Origin: an uncultured bacterium
GTDB taxonomy: Bacteria > Chloroflexota > Anaerolineae > JACIWP01
NCBI GenBank assembly: GCA_903872005.1
Contig: CAIQJD010000522.1
Coordinates: 1 to 8,320, forward strand
Reading direction: 5' to 3'
Length of the DNA: 8,320 nucleotides
This document shows, piece by piece, positions 1 to 7,127 of this stretch. The notes beneath the pieces are model-generated. The model saw only the letters and a list, made by a program, of their open reading frames with translations, searched no databases and had not been told where the DNA came from. Each line of letters starts with the position of its first letter. Positions within the stretch are counted from its first letter, which is position 1. The position numbers and the translations under genes were made by a program.

Positions 1-22
1 CTTGCGCTGGCCCTCCCCCGGC

Positions 23-48
23 CCCCCTCCCACTGTGTGGGAGAGGGG
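23..48. repeat. GC-rich palindromic hairpin, possible terminator or REP-like element
   Basis: The arms CCCCTCCCAC and GTGGGAG(A)GGGG pair around a TGT loop, giving an 11-bp stem with one bulged A at 44. It lies 12 nt beyond the stop codon of the membrane coiled-coil gene, where a terminator of the operon would be expected. No T-run follows on either strand, so a classical intrinsic terminator is not clearly made. C/T-rich palindromes of this kind are often dispersed intergenic repeats in GC-rich genomes, which is the alternative reading. The window ends too soon to see the next gene. Confidence 0.5.
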
Positions 49-60
49 AGGCGGCGTGCC

Positions 61-648
61 CTACGGGGTGATCTGCTTGTCGGGGCCGAGCCGGCCGTCG
101 GCGAGCATTCTGTCGAGGAGTTGGCGCGCTTCATCTTGCTGCAGGAAGCTCGAGAGGAGCGCCTGCTTGTAGCGCACGGCGCGGCTGGATTCCTGATACT
201 GGCGCTCCAACCGGTCCATCAGCTTGTCGGTCAGGTCGCCGACCAGATCGCGCATCTCGGCCTGCTGCTGGGCCAATTGCTCGTGCATCTGCTCGTTCTC
301 CAGGAGCAGGGCGCTGACGGCTTCGCGCTGGCCGCGCCCGAAGAGATTGAGGAAGCCGCCGCCGGCGCTGCGGTCGCGCAGCCGGCTGACCTCCTGCTCC
401 AGCGCGGCGATGCGCGCCTCGCGTTCTGCGATGGCTTCTTCGTATTCGCGGGCGATCTTGGCCTTGTCGGCGGCCAGAGAGTCGAAGAGCCGGCTGATAG
501 TCGCTTCCTGGTGCGTGCGTTGGCCGGCCAGGAGTTTGTCCTGCCGGCCCCGCGCGGTGAGGACGACCAGCCAGATGATGACGCCGGCGATGATGGCGGT
601 GACCAGGAAAGTGACCAGCACTTTGGGATCGAGCAGGATCTCCAACAT
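61..648 (-). CDS. Single-pass membrane protein with cytoplasmic coiled coil (195 aa, unknown function)
   Basis: I do not recognise a named family. The start at 648 is chosen because GGAGG sits 7 nt upstream (656-660) and because a hydrophobic segment follows at once. The longer upstream reading would overlap the phosphorylase gene. Residues about 9-31 form one strong transmembrane helix with an Arg-rich cytoplasmic flank (TARGRQDK). Residues about 57-93 are charged, heptad-like and rich in Ala, Glu and Arg, typical of a coiled coil. A Gly-rich break (GGGFLNLFGRG, 97-106) separates it from a second helical stretch, about 110-180, rich in Gln, Glu and Leu. The protein has no Cys and no enzymatic motif. 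The layout, an N-terminal anchor plus a long helical rod, suggests a scaffold or assembly role at the inner membrane; this is inference. It is the last gene of the run, 11 nt after the phosphorylase stop, so probably co-transcribed with it. Confidence 0.8.
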   Translation of the reverse strand: MLEILLDPKVLVTFLVTAIIAGVIIWLVVLTARGRQDKLLAGQRTHQEATISRLFDSLAADKAKIAREYEEAIAEREARIAALEQEVSRLRDRSAGGGFLNLFGRGQREAVSALLLENEQMHEQLAQQQAEMRDLVGDLTDKLMDRLERQYQESSRAVRYKQALLSSFLQQDEARQLLDRMLADGRLGPDKQITP

Positions 649-659
649 TGGGATACCTC

Positions 660-3227
660 CTACGCCCAGGTGATCAGGCCGGGGAGCATCGGCTCCGGCA
701 GGTCGGGATGATTGGGCAGGACGCGCACGGTGTAGCCGAACCGGCCGCTGGTGGCCACGGTCATGCTGCCGGCGAAGAGATGCCGGCCGGCGCCGATCGG
801 TCGCGCGTACTGCATGGCGAGCCGTTGCGGCTGGATGATGCCGCGGTCGCCATCCAGCCGGCCGAAATATAGCTCGACCGTGACCCATTCGGGCCGAATC
901 TCGCCGAGGAAGACATCGGCGGTGACATCCAGTTGTTCGCCGACGGATAACTCATCTACATCCTTGCCGGCTTTGACCTCGCGCACCCAAATCTGATTCC
1001 AGAGGCGTGTGACCGGCCGGAGCCATTCGGCGAGGGCGTTGGCCTGAGACATGGAGTCCTGGCAGGACTTGCAGAACCGGCGGAAAGATGGCGCGTAGTA
1101 GCGTTCGGTATATTCGCGCACCATGCGATGGGTGTTGAATTGCGGGGCCAGCCGGGCGATGGAGTGGCGCATGCGAGCGATCCAGGCGCGGGGGAGGCCG
1201 TCGCTGCCGCGAGTGTAGAATTCAGGCAGCACCTCTTCTTCGAGGAGATGGTATAGGGCATCTGACTCGACCTGATCTTGATAGGCATCGTCATGATACA
1301 CTTCGCCGCGTCCGATGGCCCAACCCACTTCATGGGTATAGGCTTCATCCCACCATCCATCGAGGATGCTGAGGTTCAGGACGCCGTTGGCGGCGGCCTT
1401 CATGCCGCTGGTGCCGCTGGCCTCGCGCGGCCGGCGCGGCGTATTCAGCCAGACGTCGGCGCCGGCCAATAGGTAGCGGGCTACATTGAAGTCGTAGTCT
1501 TCGAGGAAGACGATGCGCCGGCGGAAGCGCTCCTCGCGGGCGAGATGCACGACCGCGCGGATCATCTCTTTGCCGGGGTTGTCCGCGGGGTGCGACTTGC
1601 CGGCAAAGATGATTTGCATGGGGCGGTCCTTGTTCAGCAGCAGGCGCGCCAGCCGATCCGGGTCGCGCAGGAGTAGATTGCCGCGTTTGTAGGTGGCGAA
1701 GCGGCGGGCAAAACCGATGGTGAGGGCGTGTGGCTCCAGAGCCTCGGCCGCGGCGGCGATCTCCTGCGCCGGCGCGCCGCGTCGCTCCAACTGCTCGCGC
1801 AGCCGGCGCCGGGCAAAGGCGACCAGCCGCTCGCGCTGGCGCGTGTGGGTCTGCCACAGTTCCTCCGGCGATACCTGGTTCATCTGATCCCAGCCTTCGC
1901 CATCGGTCTCATCGTCGCGCCAGCCAGGCCCCATGTAGCGGTCGTAGAGGCTGGCCATGTCTCGGGAGAGCCAACTGGCCGTGTGAATGCCGTTGGTGAT
2001 CTGGCCGATGGGCGCTTCCTCTTCGGGGACTTTGGGCCAGATCGGCTGCCACATGGCGCGCGAGACGGCGCCGTGCAGGATGCTCACGCCGTTGCGATTC
2101 GCGGCCGTGCGGATGGCGAAGACAGCCATGTTGAAAGGTTCTTGCCAGTTGGAGGCGTCAAGCCGGCCGAGGGCGATGAAATCCTCGCGGCTGATGCCGA
2201 GCCATTGATAGTAAGGCCCCAGGTAGCGATCCACGAGATCTATGCCGAACTTGTCAATGCCGGCCGGCACCGACGTATGCGTGGTGAAGATGCTGCTGAT
2301 GAACGCGGCCAGGCGCGCTGTCTCAAAGGAGACGTGATTCTCTTCGATGAGCAGGCGGATGCGTTCCAGGGTAGAGAACGCGGCGTGGCCTTCATTCAGG
2401 TGGTACACGGTCGGCTGGATGCCGAGGGCGCGCAGGGCGCGGACGCCGCCAATGCCCAGCACCATCTCTTGCTTGATCCGCATCTCGTTATCGCCGCCGT
2501 AGAGTTGATCGGTGATGTCCTGGTCTTCGGGGCTGTTGAGGGGGATGTTGGTATCCAGCAAATAGAGGGGCACGCGGCCGACCTGGACGCGCCAGATTTG
2601 CGCCTTGACGGCACGGCCGGGGAGTGGGGTTTCCACGATCACCGGTTGACCGTCCGGCCCGCGCTCCAGTTGCAGGGGCATGGTGTAGAAGTCATTGATG
2701 GGATAGGATTCGGCTTGCCAGCCATCGGCATTGAGGTACTGGCGGAAGTATCCCTTTTGGTAGGCCAGGCCGATGCCGATGAGGGGCAGACCGAGGTCGC
2801 TGGCGGATTTCAGATGGTCGCCGGAGAGGACGCCGAGACCGCCAGAATAGATGGGCAGGCAATCGGTGAGGCCAAACTCCGCGGCGAAGTAGGCGATCAG
2901 GAGCCGGCTGCCGGCGGCGTCGCTGCGGGCGTACCAGGTAGTGCTTGTATCGCCCATGTAGTCGTCGAGGCGGCGCAGCCGGCGCTCCAGTTGGGTCAGG
3001 AAGCCGACGTTGCTGGCAGCGGCGTTCAGTTGCTCCTGGCTGATCTGGCCCAGCATGCGGACGGGGTTGTGACCGCTAGTCTCCCAAAGCTGGCGGTCCA
3101 GCCGGCGGAAGAGTTCGATGGTTTCGCCATCCCACGCCCAGCGCAGATTGGCGGCCAATTCGGGCAGACGCGCCAATGCCGGCGGGAGTGCCGGCTTGAC
3201 GACGACGGTGCGGATCGGTTTTACCAT
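660..3227 (-). CDS. glgP: Alpha-glucan phosphorylase (GT35, DUF3417-type N-terminus)
   Basis: Catalyses phosphorolysis of alpha-1,4-glucans (glycogen or maltodextrin) to glucose 1-phosphate with pyridoxal phosphate as cofactor, in the cytoplasm. Residues about 10-115 match the DUF3417 N-terminal domain of the short bacterial/archaeal phosphorylase type (LPELAANLRWAWD). The catalytic core follows, with IYSGGLGVLSGDHLKSA (126-142), YHLNEGHAAF (275-284), the phosphate-site segment RFATYKR (509-515), FAGKSHPAD (541-549) and the PLP loop SGTSGMKAAANG, in which Lys610 is the expected Schiff-base lysine. A beta-rich C-terminal domain (about 765-855) ends in LPGLITWA, as is usual in this type. At 855 aa it is full length, with no frameshift. 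It lacks the N-terminal regulatory extension of animal enzymes. The start at 3227 has an AGAGGAG element about 15 nt upstream, a long spacing, but the DUF3417 match begins close behind it. It lies 31 nt after the MFS gene. Its stop overlaps the ribosome-binding site of the next gene, suggesting coupling. Confidence 0.95.
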   Translation of the reverse strand: MVKPIRTVVVKPALPPALARLPELAANLRWAWDGETIELFRRLDRQLWETSGHNPVRMLGQISQEQLNAAASNVGFLTQLERRLRRLDDYMGDTSTTWYARSDAAGSRLLIAYFAAEFGLTDCLPIYSGGLGVLSGDHLKSASDLGLPLIGIGLAYQKGYFRQYLNADGWQAESYPINDFYTMPLQLERGPDGQPVIVETPLPGRAVKAQIWRVQVGRVPLYLLDTNIPLNSPEDQDITDQLYGGDNEMRIKQEMVLGIGGVRALRALGIQPTVYHLNEGHAAFSTLERIRLLIEENHVSFETARLAAFISSIFTTHTSVPAGIDKFGIDLVDRYLGPYYQWLGISREDFIALGRLDASNWQEPFNMAVFAIRTAANRNGVSILHGAVSRAMWQPIWPKVPEEEAPIGQITNGIHTASWLSRDMASLYDRYMGPGWRDDETDGEGWDQMNQVSPEELWQTHTRQRERLVAFARRRLREQLERRGAPAQEIAAAAEALEPHALTIGFARRFATYKRGNLLLRDPDRLARLLLNKDRPMQIIFAGKSHPADNPGKEMIRAVVHLAREERFRRRIVFLEDYDFNVARYLLAGADVWLNTPRRPREASGTSGMKAAANGVLNLSILDGWWDEAYTHEVGWAIGRGEVYHDDAYQDQVESDALYHLLEEEVLPEFYTRGSDGLPRAWIARMRHSIARLAPQFNTHRMVREYTERYYAPSFRRFCKSCQDSMSQANALAEWLRPVTRLWNQIWVREVKAGKDVDELSVGEQLDVTADVFLGEIRPEWVTVELYFGRLDGDRGIIQPQRLAMQYARPIGAGRHLFAGSMTVATSGRFGYTVRVLPNHPDLPEPMLPGLITWA

Positions 3228-3258
3228 ACGTTGCTACTTAGTCTCCTCTTGGGGTGCG

Positions 3259-4503
3259 TCAGGGACTTTGGATCTCCTCCAGCTCTTTGCGGCGCGTTTC
3301 AGGCAGGAAGAAGAAGACCAGGCCGGCGTTGACCAGAGCGAAGACGGCCATGACCGCGACGGCGTTGCCGACGCCGCCCAGGACGAGGGCCAATTGGCCG
3401 ACGATGAGCGGCGATAGCACCATGCCGAGCCGACCGAGGGTATTGTTCGTCCAGGCGGCCGCGCCAGCGCGCACGTGCGTCGGGAAGAGTTCGGTGCTAT
3501 AGGTGGAACAGAGAGTCAGAAATGCCGTGTTGAAGAAGGCCAGGAAGACCAGGGCGATGCCCATGAGGTTGCTGGGGGCCGTGAAGGCCCAGACCGAGCT
3601 GGCTGCGCCCAGGATGAAGAAAGTGATGCTGGTGGGACGTCGGCCCCAGACATCCAGCAGTTTGCCGGCGACCAGAAAGCCGGTCAGGCCCAGGGTGTAC
3701 GAGATGGCGACGGTGCGGCCGACCTGGGTGACGGTCCAGCCACGCTCCTGCATCGCGAAAGTCGTCCAGAAAGTGAAGACGGCGGTGTAGGTGAGATACA
3801 TGAAAGCCCACAGGAAGGCGACGATGATGAGATTGCGGCGGTAGGTTGGGGCCAGGACGGCGTTGAAGTTGCTTCCATCGGCGCCGGCGGCTTTGACTTC
3901 GCGGAAGCGTTTGGTCTCGCGCATCCCGCGGCGCAGGAAGAAGACGACGATCAGGGGGATGATGCCCAGGAGGTACATGGCGCGCCAGCCCAGGGGCGAG
4001 TGTTCGACGATGGGAAAGAGGGCGCTGCCGACCACCCCGCCGATGCCGGCGACGGCTTGCACCAGGCCGATGCCCCAGGCGCGATGTTTGGCCGGGAACT
4101 CCTCGGCGATGATGACGGCGGAGAGGCCCCACTCGGCGACGAGGAAGACGCGCCCCAGGAACTGGAAGAGGACGAACAGGGCGATGCCAGACGATGCGGC
4201 GGTCAGGGCGGTGGAAATGGTGTAGCCAACCACTGTGTAGAGCAGGAGCGGCCGCCGGCCAAAGCGGTCGCCGAGCTGAATGACGAAGAAGGCGACGATG
4301 GTGCCGACGGCGATGGCCGAGACGGCGACACTGGCGGCTTGCAGGGTGATGTTGAATTGCTTTTGGATGAGGGGGAGGACGAGATTGAGGAGGATGAAGT
4401 CATACCCCTCGAAGAAGGTGGCGGAGGCCACCAGGCCGAGCAGCACGTAGTGGCTGCGGTTGAGGCGGTCGGCGCCGGCCGGCGCGGCTTCTGCTGTGCT
4501 CAT
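3259..4503 (-). CDS. MFS transporter, probably of organic acids or sugars (414 aa)
   Basis: A complete 12-helix major facilitator superfamily secondary transporter of the inner membrane, probably proton-coupled. Signature motif A, GDRFGRRP, is at 78-85 in the loop between helices 2 and 3. Its internal-duplication partner KLLDVWGRRP is at 281-290. The paired AEEFPAKHRAWG (133-144) and STELFPTHVRAGA (336-348) after helices 4 and 10 and the C-terminal LPETRRKELEEI (400-411) are typical of the metabolite:H+ and sugar porter branches. Helix 1 carries Glu32 and Asp35 (FEGYDF), placed like the acidic residues of aromatic-acid:H+ symporters, so an organic acid is a reasonable substrate guess; the sequence does not prove it. 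The start at 4503 has AAAGG 11 nt upstream. The gene lies 24 nt after the small ribbon-helix-helix gene. The neighbouring AOR-family enzyme interconverts aldehydes and acids, which fits a carboxylate carrier, but carbohydrate transport would fit the phosphorylase next door. Confidence 0.88.
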   Translation of the reverse strand: MSTAEAAPAGADRLNRSHYVLLGLVASATFFEGYDFILLNLVLPLIQKQFNITLQAASVAVSAIAVGTIVAFFVIQLGDRFGRRPLLLYTVVGYTISTALTAASSGIALFVLFQFLGRVFLVAEWGLSAVIIAEEFPAKHRAWGIGLVQAVAGIGGVVGSALFPIVEHSPLGWRAMYLLGIIPLIVVFFLRRGMRETKRFREVKAAGADGSNFNAVLAPTYRRNLIIVAFLWAFMYLTYTAVFTFWTTFAMQERGWTVTQVGRTVAISYTLGLTGFLVAGKLLDVWGRRPTSITFFILGAASSVWAFTAPSNLMGIALVFLAFFNTAFLTLCSTYSTELFPTHVRAGAAAWTNNTLGRLGMVLSPLIVGQLALVLGGVGNAVAVMAVFALVNAGLVFFFLPETRRKELEEIQSP

Positions 4504-4527
4504 CTCATCGTGTGCCTTTCTGTTTGC

Positions 4528-4671
4528 TCAAAGTTTCTTCCACGGATTCAGCCAACGTATCTGTCTAATCCAGTCTTCTGCCATCGTTTCCAACGATATG
4601 CCTTGCCGGCCGGCCAGTTGTTCCGCTTCCTGGCGCAGTTGGTTCGGCAGTCTCAAGGGATACTGACTCAT
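4528..4671 (-). CDS. Small ribbon-helix-helix (CopG/Arc-like) DNA-binding protein, 47 aa
   Basis: A 47-aa reading frame from ATG at 4671 to TGA at 4528, read directly from the minus strand. It starts MSQYPLRLPNQLR and ends NPWKKL. Residues 4-9 (YPLRLP) have the alternating pattern of a ribbon strand. About 10-22 (QLRQEAEQLAGRQ) would be helix A, GIS (24-26) the turn, and SLETMAEDWIRQI (26-38) helix B. This is the classic layout of CopG, Arc and HicB/antitoxin-type dimers. AGAGG is placed 7 nt before the ATG, and the frame fills the gap between the sulfur-carrier gene (66 nt away) and the MFS gene (24 nt away). Such proteins usually repress their own operon by binding palindromes, and an inverted repeat lies just upstream. 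No toxin partner is adjacent, so it may be a stand-alone regulator. The family call rests on pattern alone; the short length limits certainty. Confidence 0.7.
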   Translation of the reverse strand: MSQYPLRLPNQLRQEAEQLAGRQGISLETMAEDWIRQIRWLNPWKKL

Positions 4672-4678
4672 GGGCGCA

Positions 4679-4683
4679 CCTCT
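4679..4683 (-). promoter_or_regulatory. Ribosome-binding site of the ribbon-helix-helix gene
   Basis: AGAGG lies 7 nt before the ATG at 4671. It supports this very short frame as a real gene. The 3' arm of the hairpin at 4685-4727 ends one nucleotide before it, so RNA folding could influence initiation. Confidence 0.6.
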
Positions 4684-4684
4684 G

Positions 4685-4727
4685 CGGGCGTTGCGACCGG
4701 GCAGTCTGCCGCCGGCCGCAACGCCCG
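4685..4727 (-). promoter_or_regulatory. Inverted repeat / RNA hairpin before the ribbon-helix-helix gene
   Basis: Perfect 11-bp arms, CGGGCGTTGCG (4685-4695) and CGCAACGCCCG (4717-4727), flank a 21-nt centre in which CCGG/CCGG (4697-4700 with 4712-4715) can extend pairing after one mismatch. It fills most of the 66-nt gap between the sulfur-carrier stop and the ribbon-helix-helix start. No U-run follows, so a strong intrinsic terminator is unlikely. It may be an operator for the small DNA-binding protein, an RNA processing or stability element separating the AOR genes from the rest, or a translational control hairpin. The structure is seen directly; the role is inferred. Confidence 0.6.
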
Positions 4728-4737
4728 ACCACGTTGT

Positions 4738-4938
4738 CTATCCGCCGCTGATGAGATGGATCACGCGCACTTCGGCTCCATCGGGAATGGTGAAGCTGTC
4801 GTATTCTTCTTTCCGCACCAGCCGGCCGTTCACAGTGACATTGATGAGCGGGAAGGTGAATTTGCAGATACGCAACAGGTCGCGTACGGTCATGCCGGGT
4901 TCCCACGCGATTTCCAGTTTGTCATTGACTTTGAGCAT
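4738..4938 (-). CDS. ThiS/MoaD-family ubiquitin-like sulfur carrier (66 aa)
   Basis: A small beta-grasp protein that, in this family, is adenylated and thiocarboxylated on its C-terminal Gly-Gly and donates sulfur. The sequence shows the ThiS/MoaD layout: an N-terminal strand (MLKVNDKLEI), the helix start MTVRDLLR (16-23), the central VTVNGRLV (34-41), the acidic IPDGAEVRVIH (51-61) and the terminal SGG. The INVTVNG and VRVIHLISGG segments look somewhat more like ThiS than classical MoaD. It follows the AOR-family gene by only 19 nt, with AGGAG about 7 nt before its ATG. MoaD-like carriers are often found beside tungsten-dependent AOR-family genes, so the likely job is dithiolene sulfur for the pterin cofactor. 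A thiamin role is less likely because no other thiamin gene is nearby. No activating E1-like (MoeB/ThiF) gene is in the window. Confidence 0.88.
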   Translation of the reverse strand: MLKVNDKLEIAWEPGMTVRDLLRICKFTFPLINVTVNGRLVRKEEYDSFTIPDGAEVRVIHLISGG

Positions 4939-4957
4939 GGCCTTCTCCTGCCGGCGC

Positions 4958-7126
4958 TCAGCCGCCGGCGCGCCGCACTACTGCGACGACATCCGGGAAG
5001 TCTATGTGCAGCCGGCGCAAGGTCTCCTGCGTCGGCACGCCATTGGATGTCCAGCCGCGCCGCGCATAGACCGCGTCAATGAGCTGCTCGTAGCGCGCCG
5101 CGCGATAGGCTTTGATGGCGGAGAGCTTCTCCGCCGTGGATTTGCCGGCCGGATCCACGCCGACCTCTTCCTGAAGCTGCTTGTCGAAGCGCTCGGCGCG
5201 CGACTCGTATTCTTCGATGGTGACCGGCCCCTTGGAGCGGGCCGGCGTGGCGTCATGTTGGCGCGTCCCGAAGCCAAGCCGCAAGTTGAAGACGCGCTGG
5301 AAATTATAGACGCCCTCCGACATGGCAACCAGGTCTTCGGATGTGACTTGCCGGCCGGTGACTGCGCCGTACAGCTCGACGTAGTTCTGGACGTGTTCCG
5401 GCACCTTGGATGGCGCGTCGGTGGTCGCGTTGTCCGGCGGCTCAATATCATTCCATGGCAACTTACATAACCCATTCAAGCCGAACCAGGTGCGCCACAT
5501 GGGGAAATAATGTAAGGCTTCTGCCTTCTGTTCCATCTTCGGGATGGCGTGGTTGACGGCGTCCATGAAGATGAGCCAGGCTTCGTCGTGCTGCGCGCCC
5601 TTATTGGCGAGACCATAGCCGCCTTGCTGGGCCAGGGCTTCTTTCATGATGTATTCGGAGTATTCGAGACCCTTGGCTTCCATGCCGATCTCCTGCATGA
5701 TGGCCGGGTCTGCGCCGAACTTCTCGGCGAAGATGGACTTGAGCCGGCGCACGCCCTGGCCGACATACTTGCCGAAGCCGGCGCCGCTGCCCATCTGATG
5801 CAGGAGTTCCATGGCCGCGCCGGCGTTGCCGAAGTTCAGCTCCAGTCCGCCGGTATCCTGTTTGTTGATCAGGCCCATCTCGTAGCATTCCATGACGAAG
5901 GCGATGGTGGTGCCGGCTGAGATGGTGTCGAGGCCGTAGGTATCGCAGTAGAAGTTGGCTTCGACGACATGCTCAGGGTCGAAGACGCCCCACTGCGAGC
6001 CGAGGGCCGCGGCCGTCTCATATTCGGGGCCGTCCACCAGCACTTTCTGGCCTTTGTAGGGGCCGGTCTTGAGCTGGAAGTGGTCTACGGCGTGGGTGCA
6101 GGACATGCTGCAGCCGTACCAGCAGCCATCTACCATGCCCTGGGTGAACATCTTCTCCCATACCCAGGAGGCGAGCTTGGGCGCGTCGGGGTGCGCCCCA
6201 TAGCGGAAGTTGTGGACTGGCAGCAGGTCGTAATCGTTCATGATTTCGACCAGGTGCGCGGTGCCGGTGGCGCGCATTTTGCACTGGAGATTATCATAGT
6301 CGTGGATCTCCTGGTGCATCTTGACGCCGACTTTTTGCAGCCGGCCGAGATCCGCCGGGCCATTCAAGTTGCTCTTCATGCCGCTGAATTTGACGACCAG
6401 GGCGCGGATCTTCTTGTTACGGAGGATGGTGCCCAGGCCGCCGCGGCCGGCTTGTTTGACGCGCATGGCGTCGCGGCGCACGTCGTAGAATGTGAAGTTC
6501 AGGCAGGCGATGCGGCTGTGGTCGGCGGCGCTGCCGGTGGTGACGGTGGAGATGGGGAGCTTCTGCTGGGCCGTCGTTCCGCCGTAGATTTCCACCAGTT
6601 GCTCGATGAGGATGTGGGTGTCGGCCGCTTCCAGGGGCGCTTCTTCGATGTAGACCTTGCCGGCGTCGCCATCCAGGAAGATGATGACGTCGCGCTCGGC
6701 CTTGCCCTGGATTTCGAGGGCGTCGAAGCCGGCGAACTTCATGTAGGGGCCAAAGAAGCCGCCGACATTGCTGTCCATCACGGATTGTGTGAGGGGCGAG
6801 ATGGAGACGACCAGGGATTTGCCCGTGCCGGGGTAGCTCGTGATGCCGCCGATGGGGCCGGGCGAGATGACGATCTCGTTTTCTGGATCATCCCACTTGG
6901 TCGTGTCCTTGACGCCGTCCCAGAGGAGCTTGAGGCCGAAGCCTTTGCCGCCGACGAAGATGTCTTTCATCTGCTGGCTGACCGGCTTGCTGGCAATCGT
7001 ATTGTCGGACAGGTTGACGTACAGCGTGCGGTCATTGTAGCCGCGCTGCACCGGCCGCCTGGCATAGCTGAACTCGGCCAGGAGCTTGTGGGCAGCCTTG
7101 ATTTGCTGGATATTCGCAGTCGTCAT
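4958..7126 (-). CDS. AOR-family tungsten/molybdenum aldehyde:ferredoxin oxidoreductase, catalytic subunit (722 aa)
   Basis: Members oxidise aldehydes to carboxylic acids, or the reverse, using a W- or Mo-bis-pyranopterin and one [4Fe-4S] cluster, in the cytoplasm. Recognisable segments are VGGKGFGLKLLWD (58-70), SPGPIGGITSYPGTGKS (88-104), NVGGFFGPYMKFAGFDALEIQGKA (positions 120-142), AGRGGLG (226-232) and the pterin motif DTYGLDTISAG (395-405). Cluster Cys candidates are C335, C339, C343 and C554. Spacing C-x3-C-x3-C differs from the usual C-x2-C-x3-C. The second DxxGLC motif reads GLNGLC (549-554), without Asp. The start at 7126 follows GGAGG by 9 nt and lies one nucleotide after the polyferredoxin stop; longer upstream starts would overlap that gene. 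The protein is about 100 residues longer than classic AOR, with about 30 extra at the N-terminus and a helical, charged tail after about 570. The substrate cannot be read from sequence. It is likely a divergent subfamily paired with the polyferredoxin. Confidence 0.93.
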   Translation of the reverse strand: MTTANIQQIKAAHKLLAEFSYARRPVQRGYNDRTLYVNLSDNTIASKPVSQQMKDIFVGGKGFGLKLLWDGVKDTTKWDDPENEIVISPGPIGGITSYPGTGKSLVVSISPLTQSVMDSNVGGFFGPYMKFAGFDALEIQGKAERDVIIFLDGDAGKVYIEEAPLEAADTHILIEQLVEIYGGTTAQQKLPISTVTTGSAADHSRIACLNFTFYDVRRDAMRVKQAGRGGLGTILRNKKIRALVVKFSGMKSNLNGPADLGRLQKVGVKMHQEIHDYDNLQCKMRATGTAHLVEIMNDYDLLPVHNFRYGAHPDAPKLASWVWEKMFTQGMVDGCWYGCSMSCTHAVDHFQLKTGPYKGQKVLVDGPEYETAAALGSQWGVFDPEHVVEANFYCDTYGLDTISAGTTIAFVMECYEMGLINKQDTGGLELNFGNAGAAMELLHQMGSGAGFGKYVGQGVRRLKSIFAEKFGADPAIMQEIGMEAKGLEYSEYIMKEALAQQGGYGLANKGAQHDEAWLIFMDAVNHAIPKMEQKAEALHYFPMWRTWFGLNGLCKLPWNDIEPPDNATTDAPSKVPEHVQNYVELYGAVTGRQVTSEDLVAMSEGVYNFQRVFNLRLGFGTRQHDATPARSKGPVTIEEYESRAERFDKQLQEEVGVDPAGKSTAEKLSAIKAYRAARYEQLIDAVYARRGWTSNGVPTQETLRRLHIDFPDVVAVVRRAGG

Positions 7127-7127
7127 C

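Noticed and set aside
1728..3332. Long plus-strand open frame (534 codons) opposite the glucan phosphorylase
   Set aside because: The minus-strand frame encodes a full conserved enzyme. The plus-strand product is a low-complexity Ala/Gly/Asp/Val-rich shadow, as expected from GC-rich third-position bias.
4528..4671. Toxin-antitoxin pair built on the ribbon-helix-helix protein
   Set aside because: Neither neighbour is a small toxin; upstream is a sulfur carrier and downstream an MFS transporter, so only a lone regulator is supported.
4565..4906. Minus-strand 113-codon frame overlapping the sulfur carrier and the ribbon-helix-helix gene
   Set aside because: It is out of frame with both well-supported genes, rich in Arg, His and Ser, and lacks a domain pattern.
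3475..5082. Long plus-strand open frame (535 codons) across MFS, small regulator and sulfur carrier
   Set aside because: It crosses several real minus-strand genes and gaps and is rich in Glu, Asp and Gly with no domain. It is an antisense artefact.
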